This document shows positions 54,077 through 64,000 of a stretch of DNA of 64,000 nucleotides, piece by piece (position 1 is the stretch's first letter; every line of letters begins with the position of its first letter). Origin of the DNA: CBDDHT01 sp965227905 (lineage in GTDB: Bacteria > Pseudomonadota > Alphaproteobacteria > Rhizobiales > Methyloligellaceae); NCBI GenBank assembly GCA_965227905.1, contig OZ245780.1, positions 1,550,001 to 1,614,000 of the forward strand, given 5' to 3'. The position numbers and the translations under genes were made by a program. The notes beneath the pieces are model-generated. The model was not told where the DNA came from. It ran no database searches and saw only the letters and a program-made list of their open reading frames with translations.

Positions 54077-54606
54077 GCTTGGCTGCGCCCTTACTCTCAA
54101 TACTTAGAGCGCGGTATGTGCATCTGACAAAAGACACATTCACTGTGCTAAATATATTAATGCGCGTTGTGTGGAGAAAAATTGGCTTGGAACGTAGCTC
54201 TGCGCGGTGCACGGGGAGCCATAATGTAGGCACCCTCTAGAAATCGGAGGGTGGGATTGGCCGGAAATGCAGCGAATTTGAACTCGGGGTGACTTGTAGA
54301 AAATTATAGGGCAAGCCTTTCTCCGGCGTCACAATATATGATTTACTGTCGAACATGGTGATGTCGAGCGTGTAGTCCGTCGTATTGGCTGGTAAATTCA
54401 TTTGGACATCCGCTGTCCACGAAATCGTTCGCGGTCCGTTCACTACACTAGCTGTGATCGTTTTGGCTTTCATCATCGGCAGTGTTACTTCGCAAACACC
54501 AGCAACCCCCCGCTTGTGTCCCTTCCAGTCCGTTTTATGGCCATGCTGAATATGAGTGAGCGTCCGGTGAACACGCTCTGTTGGGAACGGCGACCAGCAG
54601 TTACGC

Positions 54607-56106
54607 TCAGGTCTGAGCGTAACGCCACGGCATGAGCTGTTCAAGACGAGTCATCTTGTGATCAGCGATGCGGCCCAGCGTATCGGTAAGCCAGGCTTGC
54701 GGATCGACGCCATTCAGCTTGGCAGTTTCGATCAAAGTATAGGCGATTGCCGCGGATTTGCCGCCGCGCTGCGAACCGGCAAATAACCAATTTTTTCTGC
54801 CGACGGCGATGCCGCGCATGGCGCGTTCAGCGGTATTGTTGTCGATTTCAAGGATGCCGTTTTCGAGATATGATCGAAGCCGCTTGATCCGCGTGATGGC
54901 ATAGCGGATCGCCCCGGCAAGTGGCGTCTTGCCGGACAATTTGGGAAGTTGGATTGCCAGCCAAGTATCCAAATCCTCGAGAACCGGCTTGGCCTCGTCT
55001 TGTCTGATCCGCACGCGTTCATCGGGAGGTTCACCACGCACCTTCTTCTCAATGGCATAAAGCTCGGCGATGCGTCTGATTGCCTCTGCCGCAATGGCTG
55101 ATCCTTGCGATTGCTGCACATCGACAAACTTCCTCCGGATATGTGCCATGCAGGCGACTTCACGGATATTGCCGGAACGATACAAGTCTTCGAACCCGGC
55201 ATAGCCATCAGCATGCATCCAACCGGTGAAGTTATTGAGATGCTCCCTTGGCCGTTCGGCCTTACGGTCAGTAGAGAACTGATACCATGCCGCCGGCGGT
55301 GCTTTGCTCGCCCAGGGGCGCTCATCTCTGGCGTAAGTCCACAGCCGGGTTGTCTTGGTCCTGCCTGTGCCGGGAGCCTGCATCTTCACCGGCGTGTCAT
55401 CGGCAAAGATCGCCGTTCCGCTCAGAACATGCCGGCCGATGGCGTCTGCCAGCGGTTCCAGCAAGGCTGTCGAGCGACCAACCCAATCGGCAAGGGTCGA
55501 GCGATCCAGATCGATCCCTTCACGACCAAAGATCTGGCTCTGACGATAGAGCGGGAGATGATCGGCGTACTTGTTCACAAGCACATGTGCCAGCAGACCC
55601 GGTCCCGGACGGCCACGTTCAATAGGCCTCGATGGCAACACGGCCTGCGTGATCTTCTCGCAGCATGAACAAGCCATGCGCGGGCGCACGATGCGGTTCA
55701 CAACGAAGCGCCCCGGTACGAAGTCCAGCTCCTCAGTCACATCTTCACCAAGTTGCCTGAGTTTGCCGCCACATGATGCGCAGGCTTCACCGGCTGACAA
55801 TACCGTCTGATGACGCGGCAGATGATCAGGCAATGGCTTTCGCTTCGGTTGGACTTTCGGCGCCTCAATGCCTGCGATATCGGATGACGGGTCAGAGGCG
55901 CGCGCAATCTCCTCGTCTTTCAGTGTCAGCTCAAGCTGGTCAATCGCTTCCGAACGTGAACCGAACTGATGGCGGCGCGATCCGGCAAGCTGGTGCTTCA
56001 GCTTGTCGATTAACAGATCTCGGGACTTCAACTCAGAGGTTAGTGAGGCAATAAGATCTTTTAGAATCTCAGGATCATCAGGTAGTTGGTTGGCCTCATT
56101 GAGCAT
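54607..56106 (-). CDS. tnpC: IS66 family transposase TnpC (copy B)
   Basis: 499 residues, identical to the copy A transposase, with the Cys-rich zinc segment and DDE residues in FADDTPVKM, HADGYAGF and NTAERAMRG. The frame is intact. Confidence 0.95.
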   Translation of the reverse strand: MLNEANQLPDDPEILKDLIASLTSELKSRDLLIDKLKHQLAGSRRHQFGSRSEAIDQLELTLKDEEIARASDPSSDIAGIEAPKVQPKRKPLPDHLPRHQTVLSAGEACASCGGKLRQLGEDVTEELDFVPGRFVVNRIVRPRMACSCCEKITQAVLPSRPIERGRPGPGLLAHVLVNKYADHLPLYRQSQIFGREGIDLDRSTLADWVGRSTALLEPLADAIGRHVLSGTAIFADDTPVKMQAPGTGRTKTTRLWTYARDERPWASKAPPAAWYQFSTDRKAERPREHLNNFTGWMHADGYAGFEDLYRSGNIREVACMAHIRRKFVDVQQSQGSAIAAEAIRRIAELYAIEKKVRGEPPDERVRIRQDEAKPVLEDLDTWLAIQLPKLSGKTPLAGAIRYAITRIKRLRSYLENGILEIDNNTAERAMRGIAVGRKNWLFAGSQRGGKSAAIAYTLIETAKLNGVDPQAWLTDTLGRIADHKMTRLEQLMPWRYAQT

Positions 56107-56183
56107 GCAAATGGTCTATCAGATTCACACTCTTTATGGAATCCCTCGACCACAACAAACCTTTGTTCCAAATAGATTTTTGT

Positions 56184-56531
56184 TCACCCGGCCGTCAACG
56201 GACGCCACGTCCGCTGAGGTGCTCGCCAATCGATCCCTTCCAGAAGCATCGAGAGTTGCGCTGGCGTGATCACGACTTTGCCGTCAGCCACCGATGGCCA
56301 AACAAACCGGCCCCGTTCCAGGCGCTTGGAGAACAAGCACGCACCCTGGCCATCCCACCAGATTACTTTGATCAGATCGCCACGTCGTCCACGGAACACA
56401 AACAGATGACCCGAGTACGGATCCTGATGCAAAACCGTCTCTGCTAAAGCTGAAAGGCTGACAAAGCCCTTGCGCATATCGGTCGCGCCTCCAGCCAACC
56501 AAATCCTTGTCGAGGCTGGAACCGGGATCAT
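56184..56531 (-). CDS. tnpB: IS66 family accessory protein TnpB (copy B)
   Basis: 115 residues, identical to the copy A protein; overlaps tnpA by 4 bp. Signature IWLAGGATDMRKGF and LEGIDWRAPQ are present. Confidence 0.94.
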   Translation of the reverse strand: MIPVPASTRIWLAGGATDMRKGFVSLSALAETVLHQDPYSGHLFVFRGRRGDLIKVIWWDGQGACLFSKRLERGRFVWPSVADGKVVITPAQLSMLLEGIDWRAPQRTWRPLTAG

Positions 56532-56884
56532 TCACTCAGGCCTCGCACCAGGCGAGAGACTGCTTCAGGATCAAATGCACCCGTGATGCTAAATCGGTGT
56601 CCGTTGGTCAGCGTGATCTCAATCCGACCATCCGCAACTGGTGACTCGACAGGCAGCGCAGACTGTTCAGCCACGATCTCAACCGGCAGGAACGTAGCCT
56701 CCCGCGTATCATCTTCGACCACGGCAAACCGAGGATCGCGCAGCCATTTGAAAACAAGATTGGCGTTTACATCATAGCGGCGGGCAACGCGAGAAACCGA
56801 CACACCGGGAACCCGCGTCTGGGCGACGATATCCCGCTTCTCATCATCCGACCAATGTCGCCGCTTCCGCCACTTCCTTGCCAT
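56528..56884 (-). CDS. tnpA: IS66 family accessory protein TnpA (copy B)
   Basis: 118 residues from the ATG at 56884, identical to copy A, with a helix-turn-helix (VSRVARRYDVNANLVFKWLRD). First gene of the element. Confidence 0.92.
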   Translation of the reverse strand: MARKWRKRRHWSDDEKRDIVAQTRVPGVSVSRVARRYDVNANLVFKWLRDPRFAVVEDDTREATFLPVEIVAEQSALPVESPVADGRIEITLTNGHRFSITGAFDPEAVSRLVRGLSE

Positions 56885-58019
56885 CGATTGTCCCGGAATA
56901 GTGTCCACTAACGACAGTGGACACCATCGCCCGCCATCACACAGCAAAGCATCAGCATCATTGCAGGCGCCGCAAGAGCGGGGACGCCGGACGCTTACGA
57001 ATATGAAACTGGAACCCGACTTTTGTCATGCTGTTGGCAACCAGCCCACCGCAATGTGAAGCATAGCCTCCTAAGAAACGCCAAAAGCTTGTGGCATTCT
57101 TAGAAATGACCGCGAGCCTTTGTTTGTCCAGGACCCAACCTTGAGCTTTGTTGGCATCCGGTATTTGAACGAAGAAGTGCTTTGCCTGGTCTCGCCCACT
57201 TGTGTGAGCGCGAATCTTGATTTCACGCCGATCCCATCCTTCTACAGACGTCACGGCAGTTATCTTCGCCTCAGCCATCTGTCTCGGCAGCAGCCATAGA
57301 GTTAGTTTGCGTTGAGCAACATTTTCGGAAGCAAAGATATTATACCAAGCTGAATCGTTTTGATCGTAAGAAATTACCAAACGAACAAAACTCGATTTTC
57401 TTTCGTTGAAATCCAAAGCACTTCTTTTAAGTTTTATAAAAATTTGATTGTCGTTCAAAATATCGAATTCCATGCGATCTTCATCGAGGTAAATGCTCTT
57501 GATAGCACGGCCGATCCTCGGACCATAGACCGAAACTGGAACGATATCTTCACCTGTTGGAAGGATAACCATTGGAGAGTGTCGGAAAACTCCGGGAGTA
57601 CTGTCAGCGAGAGGCAAGTCTTTGATGATTGATGCCCACTGGAGTGTAATGGCCTGCAGATCTTCAAAGATGATTTCTTCTCCGCGTTCCAGACGCGAAA
57701 GTATATTGTCAATCTCCCGAACCCACGCGACTCGTTCCTTTGCAATTCCATCAAAGGCTTCACCGAGAAGCTTTGATTGCGATTTTTCAAACGCTTCAAT
57801 TAGTTCCAGCGCTCGCCTTGCAGCGTTATCGACCACTGCATTGCCAGCGTTGGTGGCACGATCAATTATTTCATTCGCCCGCTTCTTAAGACCGTTGAGA
57901 GCGTAACCGACGGTTCCGAGAGCAAAGGCCCCAACAACTTGCGCTGATGCGGGTTGCAGTATGCCTGCAAATAAGAAGCCCGCTATAAGCAATGTGAGGG
58001 GGAATTTTGCGCGAATCAT

Positions 58020-58250
58020 GCAATCGTCCTTTTATCAAATTTTCATTCTGTACAGATTATATAACTCCTTGTAGCATTCTGAACAATTACAAAGAAACGT
58101 ATTATTGTATTTGGCAAGTATATATCACGCCGTGGGAGATGGCGGAACGCTCTCCGCGTCTTGTGTGCTGTAAATTACAACGGCCCCTTCTGGCACACAA
58201 TCGCCTTGAAGCTGCCGGGTAAAGTTTCCGCAGTACGCTCAACTTCTGAC
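58020..58250. other. AT-rich right edge of the island
   Basis: The first 120 bp (to about 58130) are AT-rich and presumably hold the promoter of the disrupted secreted-protein gene. Base composition returns to core-like GC beyond about 58140, which I take as the approximate right border of the island. No attachment-site repeat was found. Confidence 0.4.
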
Positions 58251-58436
58251 ATGTTGAGTGCTGACGAGGTGCGGCGGATGCAAGCGCAGGCTGGCATCGG
58301 CATCACCGCCTGTGTGGTGAAAAGCCGAAGGACCGCGTCGGGTCTGTCGCATCGCACAATGGCTCAGCAGCGCGAACGGCAGCAAAGGGCCGTGAGCGAC
58401 GCCGTACGATCCGGTGAACTCCTCATTGTGGCGTAG
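58251..58436 (+). CDS. Possible small protein of 61 residues
   Basis: Open frame MLSADEVRRMQAQAGIGITA to SGELLIVA with core-like codon use and a charged, helical C-terminal half (QQRERQQRAVSDAVRSGE). There is no clear ribosome-binding site and I recognise no family. It may be a fragment of a longer gene, since the frame is open upstream to about 58161. Weak call. Confidence 0.3.
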   Translation: MLSADEVRRMQAQAGIGITACVVKSRRTASGLSHRTMAQQRERQQRAVSDAVRSGELLIVA

Positions 58437-58612
58437 CGAGAAGTTACCACTGGGAGCCCTTTAGAGATCTTCGAGCGATGTCGCAGACGCGAAAACCCCA
58501 TGGGAATCAAACGCGTAGGTCTGGCACTTTGCCGCCGATCCAACTTGGCTGATATTGGGCAACTGCCGGAGGCAGACTGGAAAGCTAGGGGGAAAAGTTT
58601 TCGGTTCGAACT

Positions 58613-59545
58613 CTACGCTGTCGTGGGTTTGGTGGAACCGTCGATGTAGGTGGGTAAGACCTGTTCCACAGGGGTTGGGTCGATGCCGAGGTGTTCCAGC
58701 GTCAGCGCAGCCTCGCCCACCACGTTGTCGCTTTTCATCAGCTTTACTTGATCGCGGGTCACGGGCGGGTTTGCAAGGACGGATAACAGAGCCGCCAGGG
58801 CGTCCCATACGAAGAAGGGAACCGGGAAAAGGGCCCGTCGCTTGCCGACATGCTCCAACACCAGGTTCATTAGCGCTTTGTAGGTGTAGATGCCGGGCCC
58901 GCCCAGCTCGTAGACCTTGCCCTGCGTCGAGGGATCGGCCAAGACCTTCACGCAGGCTTCCGAGACATTGCCCACGAAAACGGGCTGCAGTTTCGTCCGG
59001 CCCATGCCGAACAACGGCAGGGCCGGCGTTGTTCGCGCTAAGCCCGCGAGGGTGTTGAAGAGGGAATCATCGGGCCCAAAGATGACGCTGGGACGGAGGA
59101 TAGTCACGCCCTCAAACGCACCTTTGACCAAGTCTTCGCCCATTCCCCGGGCGCGCACATAAGGGGAGTCGGATTTTGGGTCCGCGCCCACGCCGGAGAT
59201 ATGGATCAGCCGCTCGACGCCAGCATTTCCGGCTTGCCGGGCGACATTATGGGCGCCCTGCCCATGGATCGCGTCAAACGTCGTGCCGCTCTTCTCCACA
59301 TAGTGGCCGACGGTATTGATGACCCACGTGGATTTCTCAACCGCCCGGACAACCGTTGATTCCTCCCATACGTTCGCGTGCACCAGTTCGATTTGCCCGT
59401 CTCGGCCTATCCGCTCGAGGAAGGATGCACGTTCGGGGTGCCGGACGGCGACCCGTATGGCGACCTCCTCGTCGACCAGGCTTTTGACAATCTGGCGGCC
59501 GAGAAACCCCGATCCGCCGAATACGGTGACGCGCTTGAATGCCAT
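58613..59545 (-). CDS. NAD(P)-binding epimerase, complex I NDUFA9-like
   Basis: 310-residue atypical short-chain dehydrogenase. The dinucleotide motif is VTVFGGSGFLGRQIV (about 6-20), then INTVGHYVEKSG, LIHISGVGADPKSDS, FEGVTILRPSVIFGPDD, LPLFGMGRTKLQPVFVGNV and the C-terminal helical part. This is the group related to the NDUFA9 accessory subunit of respiratory complex I and widespread as a housekeeping gene in alphaproteobacteria. Its bacterial role is unclear; quinone-related or complex I assembly functions are proposed. No operon partner is visible. Confidence 0.85.
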   Translation of the reverse strand: MAFKRVTVFGGSGFLGRQIVKSLVDEEVAIRVAVRHPERASFLERIGRDGQIELVHANVWEESTVVRAVEKSTWVINTVGHYVEKSGTTFDAIHGQGAHNVARQAGNAGVERLIHISGVGADPKSDSPYVRARGMGEDLVKGAFEGVTILRPSVIFGPDDSLFNTLAGLARTTPALPLFGMGRTKLQPVFVGNVSEACVKVLADPSTQGKVYELGGPGIYTYKALMNLVLEHVGKRRALFPVPFFVWDALAALLSVLANPPVTRDQVKLMKSDNVVGEAALTLEHLGIDPTPVEQVLPTYIDGSTKPTTA

Positions 59546-59909
59546 CGGGCCTTACTCCTAAAGAAAGCATACTCCGAACGCCCTCAATTTTCTTGCCGCA
59601 TCGCATAGGCTTGAATATCGAAAGCGCAGAGTAGGCATCGGCGTTACCGCCCGTCCGCTGACCACCCCCCAACGTCAACCGCATTGACCGTACTTGGCAA
59701 CTCAACCAGACTCTGTGCTTGGTCATAGCCTCTGACCACGAAGCAATGTGACGGATCCGACGTCTGATGCAGCCAAATTCATGGAACAAACCGGGGGGTG
59801 TCGAGAAAAACGGAGAAACAACCCCATGCAAAGGGAAGGTCAACACTTCAAACGCAGCCACACAGCGATGCTTGCAGCGGCCAGAGGTGCGGAGTAGTGT
59901 AGCGCTCAA
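59546..59909. other. Intergenic region before the TPP riboswitch
   Basis: About 360 bp without a supported gene; it should hold the promoters of the divergent epimerase and thiC genes. No clear hexamers were identified. Confidence 0.3.
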
Positions 59910-59911
59910 TT

Positions 59912-60010
59912 GACCGAGGGGGGCCGGCGGCAGCCGGCTGAGATTGGGCTCACGCCGTCCAACCACCCTTTGAACCTGATCCGGGTCATGCCGGCGAAGG
60001 GACAGGCGCT
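59912..60010 (+). promoter_or_regulatory. TPP riboswitch (THI element) of thiC
   Basis: The conserved elements are in order: gaggggggcc at the 5' stem, the pyrimidine-sensor ctgagattgggctcacgcc (59938-59956), ccctttgaacctgatccggg (59977-59996) and the closing tcatgccggcgaaggga. This is the aptamer that binds thiamin pyrophosphate. A downstream hairpin (60055-60081, gccgtctgtcgcc / ggcggacggc) without a T-run lies before the thiC start and fits translational rather than transcriptional control. Confidence 0.95.
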
Positions 60011-60108
60011 TGGCTCTCCCTTCTTGAAAAATCAAGGTTCTGCGGCAGTTTCATGCCGTCTGTCGCCAGGTGGCGGACGGCAAGCGATAACAGCGGAGTT
60101 GTCATAAG

Positions 60109-61971
<1,863 letters not shown>

Positions 61972-61979
61972 AGTGCAGT

Positions 61980-62050
61980 GCTCTCAACCGGAAACGGTTG
62001 AGAGCATACCTTCTGTTTGAGGGCGGTCGGCGAGCATCCGTCGGCCGCCC
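61980..62050 (+). terminator. Two stem-loops after thiC
   Basis: First stem gctctcaaccg / cggttgagagc (61980-61990, 61995-62005), 8 bp after the stop. Second stem around ggcggtcggcg / cgtcggccgcc (about 62023-62049). Neither has a long T-run, but together they are a probable transcription end. Confidence 0.6.
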
Positions 62051-62153
62051 CGGTAACTCTGATTGACCGATACGGTGAGCCATAAAGAAGCGCCACGCGT
62101 AAAATACATCGAGACTGTACCGCGCGGGTTGTCCGCTGCGATTTGAGAATTCA

Positions 62154-63311
62154 ATGCCGGATCAATCGATGGATCCCAAGCCGCTCCTCGCGTTCGAGGC
62201 TTTTAGCGATTTTCGTCAGGTCACCGACCGGGATGTCTATCATCCGCTGCCGGATGACTGGTTCATCGGTGTGACCGATGTCGTCGGCTCGACCAAGGCT
62301 GTCGAGGCAGGGCGCTACAAGGCTGTTAACATGGCCGGCGCTTCCGTGATTACGGCCGTGATGAATGCCCTCGACCGACTGGATTTCCCCTTTTCCTTCG
62401 GCGGCGACGGCGCCCAGGTTGCCGTGCCGCCGGACTATGCGGATATGGCCCGCGAGGTGATGGCCAAGACGGCGACCTGGTCTGCAGAGTCGCTCGGGCT
62501 GGAGTTGCGGGTTGCTCTTGTCCCTGTTGCCGACATTCGCGCAGCCGGTCATGACGTGCTGGTCGCGCAGTATTCTCCGTCGCCATCGGTGCGCTATGCG
62601 ATGTTCGCGGGTGGTGGCGTCGAGTGGGCTGAGGACATGCTCAAGGCGAGAACCTACGTCATCGAGCCGGCCAAGGCAGGGGATCATGCGGACCTGACAG
62701 GCCTGTCTTGCCGCTGGAAGCCGATCAAGACCCGCGCCGGTGTCATGCTCTCGCTGATCGTGCGTCAGGCGCCCGGTGTCGAACGCGAACGGTTTTTCAA
62801 TGCCCTGCAATCGATCATCGCGTTCATCGAGTCTGAGCCGCGCGATTCCAATCCATTGCCAGACAACGGGCCGGATTTCGGCTCGCCCATGGCAGGCCTC
62901 GGGTTGGAGGCACGCATCATGTACAGCACCGTCATGCCTGTGTTGGCGATGCTCCGTCTGCTGCCATGGCGGATCTTTGCGTGGGTTGTCGTGACCTTTG
63001 GAATCTCGGTCGGCGGATTCAGCCCAAAACGCTACCGGGCAGAGACGGTTCAAAACTCCGACTTCCGCAAATTCCACGACGGTCTGGATATGACGATTGA
63101 TTGCACACCTGAACAGGCTGACCGGATCGAAAGAATACTCGAAGGGATGGAGGCGGAAGGTGTGATCCGCTACGGGATATTCAGACAGTCGGAGGCGTTG
63201 ATGACCTGCATCGTCCCGTCATATTCCTCGGACAATCATCTGCACTTTATCGATGGCGCTCAAGGTGGTTACACAGCCGCCGCACGACGCTTGAAAGCCA
63301 TGAACGCATAG
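62154..63311 (+). CDS. DUF3095 domain-containing protein
   Basis: 385 residues, one DUF3095 domain over nearly the full length. Family segments are PDDWFIGVTDVVGSTKAVEAGRYKAVN, FPFSFGGDGAQVAVPPDY, FAGGGVEWAEDMLKA, LSCRWKPI and, near the C-terminus, CIVPSYSSDNHLHFIDGAQGGYT. The N-terminal DVVGST and GGDGA motifs resemble the metal- and nucleotide-binding part of class III nucleotide cyclases, but catalysis is not shown for the family. One hydrophobic helix is near 260-280. It precedes a small exported protein gene, with 11 bp between, likely an operon. Confidence 0.85.
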   Translation: MPDQSMDPKPLLAFEAFSDFRQVTDRDVYHPLPDDWFIGVTDVVGSTKAVEAGRYKAVNMAGASVITAVMNALDRLDFPFSFGGDGAQVAVPPDYADMAREVMAKTATWSAESLGLELRVALVPVADIRAAGHDVLVAQYSPSPSVRYAMFAGGGVEWAEDMLKARTYVIEPAKAGDHADLTGLSCRWKPIKTRAGVMLSLIVRQAPGVERERFFNALQSIIAFIESEPRDSNPLPDNGPDFGSPMAGLGLEARIMYSTVMPVLAMLRLLPWRIFAWVVVTFGISVGGFSPKRYRAETVQNSDFRKFHDGLDMTIDCTPEQADRIERILEGMEAEGVIRYGIFRQSEALMTCIVPSYSSDNHLHFIDGAQGGYTAAARRLKAMNA

Positions 63312-63322
63312 GAGATTGACCC

Positions 63323-63739
63323 ATGCCCAAGACATTCGCTGTTGCCGTGTTCGCCCTATTCGCGATGTTGACCGTTTGGACTGTCGAGGGACAGGCCGGT
63401 ATCGAAGCCCCGAACAAAAAGGCCGCTGCAGATACATTCCTGCTGACGATCTTCCTGAAGCACGATCAGTCGAAGACCATTGGGCAAATTCGTAAGGAAC
63501 TCGAGAAGACGGGATTCTGGCGAGCCTTTCCGCCGAAGGGAATTGCCGTCGAAAGCTGGAAGGTCGTGATGGGCATCGGTCAGGTCGTAACGCTTCGCGT
63601 CCCGGCTTCGCGTCTGAGAGAAGTCAACCTCGCCATCGAGAAGACAGCATGGGGTGCTTTCCGGACGGAGTTTTATCCGACCTATGATCTGTGGCCGATC
63701 GTGCAGAAGATCAAGAAGGAGCAGGCAGGGACGCGATAG
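63323..63739 (+). CDS. Small exported protein of unknown function
   Basis: 138 residues from ATG 63323 with AGGAGA at 63310-63315. A signal peptide (MPKTFAVAVFALFAMLTVWT to GQAG) is followed by a soluble domain of about 115 residues with FLLTIFLKHDQSKTIGQIRKEL, IGQVVTLRVPASRLREVNLAIEKTAWGAFRTEFYPTYDLWPI. I recognise no family by name. It follows the DUF3095 gene closely and is probably co-transcribed. Confidence 0.65.
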   Translation: MPKTFAVAVFALFAMLTVWTVEGQAGIEAPNKKAAADTFLLTIFLKHDQSKTIGQIRKELEKTGFWRAFPPKGIAVESWKVVMGIGQVVTLRVPASRLREVNLAIEKTAWGAFRTEFYPTYDLWPIVQKIKKEQAGTR

Positions 63740-63750
63740 GGCGCTTGAGC

Positions 63751-63783
63751 CGGTACAAGCGACAGGTCCTGCCGCTTGTACCG
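63751..63783. terminator. Shared stem-loop between convergent genes
   Basis: Perfect stem cggtacaagcg / cgcttgtaccg (63751-63761, 63773-63783) with an inner cagg / cctg pair. It lies 12 bp after one stop and 13 bp before the other, so it can serve both strands. Confidence 0.7.
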
Positions 63784-63795
63784 AAAGTGGACTAA

Positions 63796-64000
63796 TTAGC
63801 CACGTGTACCGTCACCGTCCGGCGTGAAGCCGCGGCAGATATCTGCGACGGCTGGATCGAATCCAACCAGATGGCAGACCTTCTGCTTGGTGAGCGGGTT
63901 TTGCCGGATCTGACGCGCCGTCACACGCGAACCGGCGCGTTGCGCAACACTGGCGAGGAAACTGTCTTCGCAATAGGGCGTCGAAATCGAATTGCCCTGC
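63796..64000 (-). CDS. 3' end of an exported-type protein (start beyond window)
   Basis: Minus-strand frame open from the window edge to TAA at 63796-63798, about 67 codons: STPYCEDSFLASVAQRAGSR, VTARQIRQNPLTKQKVCHLV, GFDPAVADICRGF and DGDGTRG. Three Cys suggest an exported, disulfide-containing protein. Codon use is core-like. The family is not recognised from this part. Confidence 0.6.
   Translation of the reverse strand, partial: QGNSISTPYCEDSFLASVAQRAGSRVTARQIRQNPLTKQKVCHLVGFDPAVADICRGFTPDGDGTRG

Larger units (their letters stand above)
54556..56998 (-). mobile_element. IS66-family insertion sequence, copy B (2443 bp)
   Basis: Same length and proteins as copy A, opposite orientation. 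It is flanked by a perfect 8-bp target duplication, gaatatga at 54548-54555 and 56999-57006, the expected size for IS66. It is therefore a simple insertion, and it fixes the ends used for judging copy A. Confidence 0.96.
54237..58019 (-). pseudogene. Secreted protein of unknown function, disrupted by IS66 copy B
   Basis: The gene starts at ATG 58019 (AAGGAC upstream) with a signal peptide ending ASAQ, runs about 340 codons (RANEIIDRATNAGNAVVDNA, RLVISYDQNDSAWYNIFASENV) to VGFQFHI near 57000, and resumes at 54547 as QHGHKTDWKGHKRG to a stop at 54237-54239. Removing IS66 and one 8-bp target copy restores 443 in-frame codons. The C-terminal part (MKAKTITASVV, ISWTADVQMNLPANTTDYTLDITMFDSK) is beta-rich. 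I recognise no family. Confidence 0.85.

Overview
The window reads as a chromosome segment of an alphaproteobacterium. The evidence is the gene order ruvC-ruvA-ruvB-ybgC-tolQRAB-pal-cpoB-tilS-ftsH-folP-glmM, a serC-serA pair preceded by a leader that looks like the alphaproteobacterial serC RNA motif, a DUF2794 gene, and interspersed palindromic repeats of the CCGGATCAAGTCCGG type. I cannot place it below class from sequence alone.

Positions 1-36.5 kb are mostly core. They hold Holliday-junction resolution (ruvCAB), the Tol-Pal envelope system with two small extra genes inside it, tRNA-Ile lysidylation (tilS), the FtsH protease, folate (folP), glucosamine-phosphate mutase (glmM), an outer-membrane beta-barrel, serine biosynthesis (serC, serA), a DMT permease, a DUF4139 protein, a methyltransferase and purA. 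After purA comes a looser stretch: a GIY-YIG nuclease framed by perfect inverted repeats, a basic/His-rich secreted peptide, an orphan response regulator, an MBL-fold hydrolase, a DUF3179 protein, an Ldh-family oxidoreductase, a VOC protein, a cupin, an aminotransferase and two exported proteins of unknown function. Several intergenic gaps here are filled with palindromic repeats and MITE-like elements.

Positions 36.8-58.5 kb are an accessory island with a history that can be read from the sequence. It contains a Gabija-like pair, an OLD-family ATPase/TOPRIM nuclease followed by a UvrD-type helicase, on the minus strand. The nuclease gene is split. Its C-terminal part lies at 38577-39990 and its N-terminal part at 48110-48731. 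Both broken ends carry the same 8-bp direct repeat, cgttatct (39983-39990 and 48110-48117). Between them sits an 8119-bp unit with IS66 at its left end and, at its right end, a severed 3' piece of pyrE. The unit also carries lspA, a DUF411 gene, an IS66 remnant, DUF2794, a candidate structured RNA, htpG and a 261-bp MITE. Joining the two halves at one repeat copy restores a 675-codon frame. I read this as one-ended transposition of IS66, with a look-alike end inside pyrE, carrying core genes into a defence gene. The rest of the island has a truncated plus a full IS3-family copy in tandem, a PIN/DUF4935 protein, a coiled-coil membrane protein, and a secreted-protein gene cut by a second IS66 copy with an 8-bp target duplication.

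Positions 58.6-64 kb return to core-type genes: an NDUFA9-like epimerase, a TPP riboswitch with thiC, a DUF3095 protein, a small exported protein and the 3' end of a further exported protein.
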